A stretch of 9,054 bases of DNA, from the NCBI GenBank assembly GCA_910578995.1, contig CAJTSY010000030.1, positions 18,356-27,409 of the forward strand, written 5' to 3'. Below the pieces are notes generated by a model. The model was given only the letters and a program-made list of their open reading frames with translations, had not been told where the DNA came from and did not search any database. Of the stretch, positions 6,353 to 9,054 are shown one piece after another; the stretch's first letter is position 1, and each line of letters starts with the position of its first letter. Source of the DNA: an uncultured Acetatifactor sp. GTDB taxonomy: Bacteria; Bacillota; Clostridia; Lachnospirales; Lachnospiraceae. Position numbers and translations under genes: made by a program.

Positions 6353-7615
6353 ATGAATACCATCAGGAAAATGTACTGCAGGACGTTTCAGTTCTGCTTT
6401 CGGGCAGCCCTTCCCGTGCTGCCTTACAGGGAGCCGGAGATACTGGAGAATATGGAGGAACTGGGGGAGGTTCTGGCCAGGAAAGGAAAAACGTCCGTGC
6501 TTATCGTTACCGATAAGGGGATTTCTAATCTGGGACTGACAAAAGGGCTCACGGATGCCCTGGAAAAGGAGGGCATCGCCTATACGGTTTATGACGGCAC
6601 GGTGCCAAATCCCACCATCGACAATGTGGAGCAGGCCAGGGAGGCTTATCTGGAAAACGGCTGCAGCGCCATCATTGCCTTCGGGGGCGGTTCTTCCATT
6701 GACTGCGCCAAGGCGGCAGGGGCCAGGATTGCGAAACCCCGTCAGCCCGTGCGGAAGATGCGGGGACTTTTGAAGATTCATAAAAAGCTGCCCACACTGG
6801 TGGCCATTCCTACCACCGCAGGTACGGGAAGCGAGACCACCCTTGCGGCGGTGATCACGGATGCGGCAACCCACCATAAATATCCCATAAATGATTTTTT
6901 CCTGATTCCCAGGTATGCGGTTCTGGACTACCGGGTGACCACCGGGCTGCCCAGGCAGATTACAGCTACCACGGGAATGGACGCCCTGACCCATGCGGTG
7001 GAGGCTTATATCGGCGGCAGCACCACAAAGCTTACCCGCCGGATGGCGGAGGAGGCGGTGTGCCTGATCCGGGATAATCTGAAGCAGGCTTACGATGACG
7101 GGGAGGATGCAAAAGCCCGGGAAAGCATGCTGCATGCCGCCTACTGTGCGGGTATCGCCTTTACCAGATCCTATGTGGGATATGTGCATGGCATTGCCCA
7201 TTCCCTGGGAGGGCGCTATGGCATTCCCCACGGACTGGCCAACGCGGTGATCCTGCCCTGGTTTCTGGAGGAGTATGGGGAGAGCTGTGAGAAACGCCTG
7301 GGAGAGTTGGCGCGGAAGTGCGCAGTTGCAGACCAGGGGGCAGATGACCGTACCGCCGCCGCGGATTTTGTGCGGTGGGTGCGGGAGATGAATCGTTCCA
7401 TGGAGATTCCGGAGACCCTGGAGGGCATCCGGGAGGAGGACATCCCCCAGATGGCCGCCCACGCGGATAAGGAGAGCAATCCCCTCTATCCTGTACCCAG
7501 GTTGATGGACAGAAGGGAACTGGCAGTCATGTACCGGAAGATCGGCGGCCTGGAGAGAGTCTGCGAGAAGAACCCGGAAAGGAACGGACAGAAATGGAAA
7601 TCAGCCATATCGTAA
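6353..7615 (+). CDS. Iron-containing alcohol dehydrogenase (group III)
   Basis: This cytoplasmic NAD(P)-dependent enzyme interconverts alcohols and aldehydes; the exact substrate is not readable. The 420-residue protein has the nucleotide-binding GGGSSID (111-117), 'PTTAGTGSE' (153-161), and the family metal ligands D210, H214, H279 and H293. The D-x3-H and H-x13-H spacings equal those of FucO-type enzymes, and H283 matches a further conserved histidine. The ATG at 6353 is preferred over the in-frame TTG at 6338 because GAGGTG (6340-6345) sits 7 nt ahead of it and the TTG has no site of its own. The end overlaps the aldehyde dehydrogenase start by 22 nt. The natural pair would turn an alcohol into an acid via the aldehyde, or run in reverse as a redox sink. 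No truncation or repeat is seen in it. Confidence 0.94.
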   Translation: MNTIRKMYCRTFQFCFRAALPVLPYREPEILENMEELGEVLARKGKTSVLIVTDKGISNLGLTKGLTDALEKEGIAYTVYDGTVPNPTIDNVEQAREAYLENGCSAIIAFGGGSSIDCAKAAGARIAKPRQPVRKMRGLLKIHKKLPTLVAIPTTAGTGSETTLAAVITDAATHHKYPINDFFLIPRYAVLDYRVTTGLPRQITATTGMDALTHAVEAYIGGSTTKLTRRMAEEAVCLIRDNLKQAYDDGEDAKARESMLHAAYCAGIAFTRSYVGYVHGIAHSLGGRYGIPHGLANAVILPWFLEEYGESCEKRLGELARKCAVADQGADDRTAAADFVRWVREMNRSMEIPETLEGIREEDIPQMAAHADKESNPLYPVPRLMDRRELAVMYRKIGGLERVCEKNPERNGQKWKSAIS

Positions 7616-9054
7616 AAAAGCAGAGACAGTATTTTGACAGCGGAGCTACCAGGGATGTGGAATTCCGGATTGCGGCGCTGAAAAAACTGCGGCAGGCCAT
7701 CCGCGCCCGGGAAGGGCAGCTTTGTGATGCCATGAGGGCGGATCTGGGAAAGAGCGCCAGCGAGGCCTATATGTGTGAGGTGGGGCTTACCCTGAGTGAG
7801 CTGTCTTATCAGATCCGGCATCTGAGAAAGTGGGCAAGGCCGAAGCGCCGGGGGACAGACCTGACCAATTTCCACGGGAGAAGCTTTTCCGTCAGGGAGC
7901 CCTATGGCTGTGTGCTGATCATGTCGCCCTGGAATTATCCTTTTTTGCTGTGCGTGGAGCCCATGATCGGGGCCATTGCGGCGGGAAACTGCTGTGTCCT
8001 GAAGCCCTCCGCTTATTCTCCTGCGACTTCTGCAGCAATAAGGGAGTTGATGCAGGAGGTCTTTCCTCAGGAGTATGTGGCGGTGGTGGAAGGCGGCAGG
8101 GCGGAGAACAGCGCTCTGCTGGAGGAACGGTTTGACTATATCTTCTTTACCGGAGGCGTCACGGTGGGAAAACTGGTGATGGAGAAGGCTGCGGCACATC
8201 TGACGCCTGTCACACTGGAGCTGGGGGGAAAGAGTCCCTGCATTGTGGACCAGACCGCGGATCTGAAGCTTGCGGCCGCCAGGATTGCCTTCGGAAAATA
8301 CTTAAACTGCGGACAGACCTGCGTGGCGCCGGATTATCTGCTGATTCACAGTTCCGTGAAGGAGGCCTTCCTGGAGCAGTTCCGCGCTGCCGTAGAGGGG
8401 ATGTATGGTGAAAAGCCACTGGAGAACCCGGATTACGGAAAGATCATAAACCGGAAGCATTTTGACAGGTTAATGGGGCTGATGGTGCCGGGGAGTGTTG
8501 TACGGGACGGCGATGCGAAACCGGAGAGAGTTGCCCGGGACGGAGAGATAGAACCGGGGAAACATGCCGGGAACCGCGAAGTGGATCCGGGTAGACTTGT
8601 GTGGGGCGGCGAGACGGATCCGGAGACCCTGCGGATCGCGCCGGCGGTGATGGATTCTGTGTCGCCGGAGGATGCGGTGATGCAGGAGGAAATTTTCGGG
8701 CCCATTCTGCCCGTATTGACTTTTGAGGATATAGACCAGGCCTTTGAATTTGTGCGGAAGAGGGAAAAGCCTTTGGCAGCCTATCTGTTTACCAGAGATA
8801 AAAGTACGGAAAAAAGGTTTCTGGAAAGTGTCTCTTTTGGGGGAGGATGTATCAATGATACCATTATGCACCTGGCCACATCCCGGATGGGCTTCGGAGG
8901 CGTGGGGAACAGCGGGATGGGCTCTTATCATGGGATACGGAGCTTCGAGACCTTTTCCCATGAGAAAAATGTACTGAAGAAGTACGGTTGGATTGACCTG
9001 CCGCTGCGGTATCAGCCTTATAACGGGAAGAAGGACAGATTGGTGAGGATGTTT
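7594..9054 (+). CDS. Class-3-type aldehyde dehydrogenase, 3' end outside window
   Basis: The enzyme oxidises an aldehyde to the acid with NAD(P)+, presumably the product of the alcohol dehydrogenase it overlaps. There are 487 open codons to the window edge. Visible landmarks are 'SPWNYP' with N114, general base E209 in 'LELGGKSP', nucleophile C243 in 'NCGQTC', and 'EEIFGP' further on. N114, E209 and C243 fall at the same numbers as in mammalian ALDH3A1, so the first 300 residues carry no net indel. Residues 302-345 are four 11-residue repeats where family members have one such segment, adding about 33 residues. With a usual length of 455-460, the end should lie just past the window. The ATG at 7594 follows AAAGGAA (7578-7584). 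The repeat is in frame and all catalytic residues are kept, so the enzyme may still be active. Confidence 0.93.
   Translation, partial: MEISHIVKKQRQYFDSGATRDVEFRIAALKKLRQAIRAREGQLCDAMRADLGKSASEAYMCEVGLTLSELSYQIRHLRKWARPKRRGTDLTNFHGRSFSVREPYGCVLIMSPWNYPFLLCVEPMIGAIAAGNCCVLKPSAYSPATSAAIRELMQEVFPQEYVAVVEGGRAENSALLEERFDYIFFTGGVTVGKLVMEKAAAHLTPVTLELGGKSPCIVDQTADLKLAAARIAFGKYLNCGQTCVAPDYLLIHSSVKEAFLEQFRAAVEGMYGEKPLENPDYGKIINRKHFDRLMGLMVPGSVVRDGDAKPERVARDGEIEPGKHAGNREVDPGRLVWGGETDPETLRIAPAVMDSVSPEDAVMQEEIFGPILPVLTFEDIDQAFEFVRKREKPLAAYLFTRDKSTEKRFLESVSFGGGCINDTIMHLATSRMGFGGVGNSGMGSYHGIRSFETFSHEKNVLKKYGWIDLPLRYQPYNGKKDRLVRMF
8497..8628 (+). repeat. 33-bp coding tandem repeat, four copies, inside the aldehyde dehydrogenase
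   Basis: Units at 8497-8529, 8530-8562, 8563-8595 and 8596-8628 encode VVRDGDAKPER, VARDGEIEPGK, HAGNREVDPGR and LVWGGETDPET. The last is the native family segment leading into 'LRIAPAV'. By hand, units 1 and 2 share 23 of 33 bases, and units 1 and 4 also share 23 of 33. The CCG proline codon in ninth place is present in all four. The copies have diverged, so the expansion is not fresh. Confidence 0.85.

Noticed and set aside
6221..7462. Minus-strand open frame of 413 codons opposite the alcohol dehydrogenase
   Set aside because: Its product is rich in His, Pro and Gly with no family resemblance, and it lies wholly over a gene with every catalytic motif in place. It is a by-product of GC-rich codon use.

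Overview
The window looks like part of a chromosome from a GC-rich anaerobic Firmicute, most likely a gut Lachnospiraceae/Clostridia species. That placement is an inference from protein style and from memory; no database search was possible. It rests on a tandem pair of ABC exporter half-transporters, an Rpn/transposase_31-type C-terminus ending in 'YNMC..I.EMMED...EG...G', strong GGAGG-like ribosome sites, and an iron alcohol dehydrogenase next to a class-3-type aldehyde dehydrogenase. All supported genes lie on the + strand, and the long minus-strand frames are shadows.

Layout. (1) 1-4044: two overlapping ABC exporter genes (TMD-NBD each), probably a heterodimer. The first is cut by the left edge and starts with a near-perfect 24-bp coding tandem repeat. 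(2) 4045-4638: a long non-coding stretch. It holds a stem-loop (4138-4200), a dense palindromic element bounded by a perfect 12-bp inverted repeat (4268-4279 / 4399-4410, structure extending left to 4249), a sigma-A-like promoter (4439-4467) and overlapping dyads just after it. (3) 4639-6158: a two-gene unit. The first gene encodes the C-terminal half of an Rpn/transposase_31-like protein whose N-terminal nuclease half appears to be replaced by 11-residue repeats. The second, 17 nt downstream, encodes a small AAA_28-type P-loop NTPase. (4) 6159-9054: a good promoter (TTGATA-N17-TAAAAT) drives an iron-dependent alcohol dehydrogenase and an overlapping aldehyde dehydrogenase. The latter is intact in its catalytic residues and runs off the right edge within a few residues of its expected end. 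Together they would interconvert an alcohol, its aldehyde and the acid with NAD(P)(H).

The most unusual property is shared by three otherwise unrelated genes. Each carries in-frame tandem repeats with units of 24 or 33 bp: the N-terminus of the first ABC protein (24 bp), the N- and C-termini of the Rpn-like protein (33 bp and 24 bp), and an internal loop of the aldehyde dehydrogenase (33 bp, four copies, the last being the native family sequence). This looks like a lineage in which coding minisatellites expand at protein termini and surface loops. The palindromic element at 4249-4410 is a second item of interest, as a candidate dispersed non-autonomous element or structured RNA. No complete novel defence or biosynthetic system is evident.
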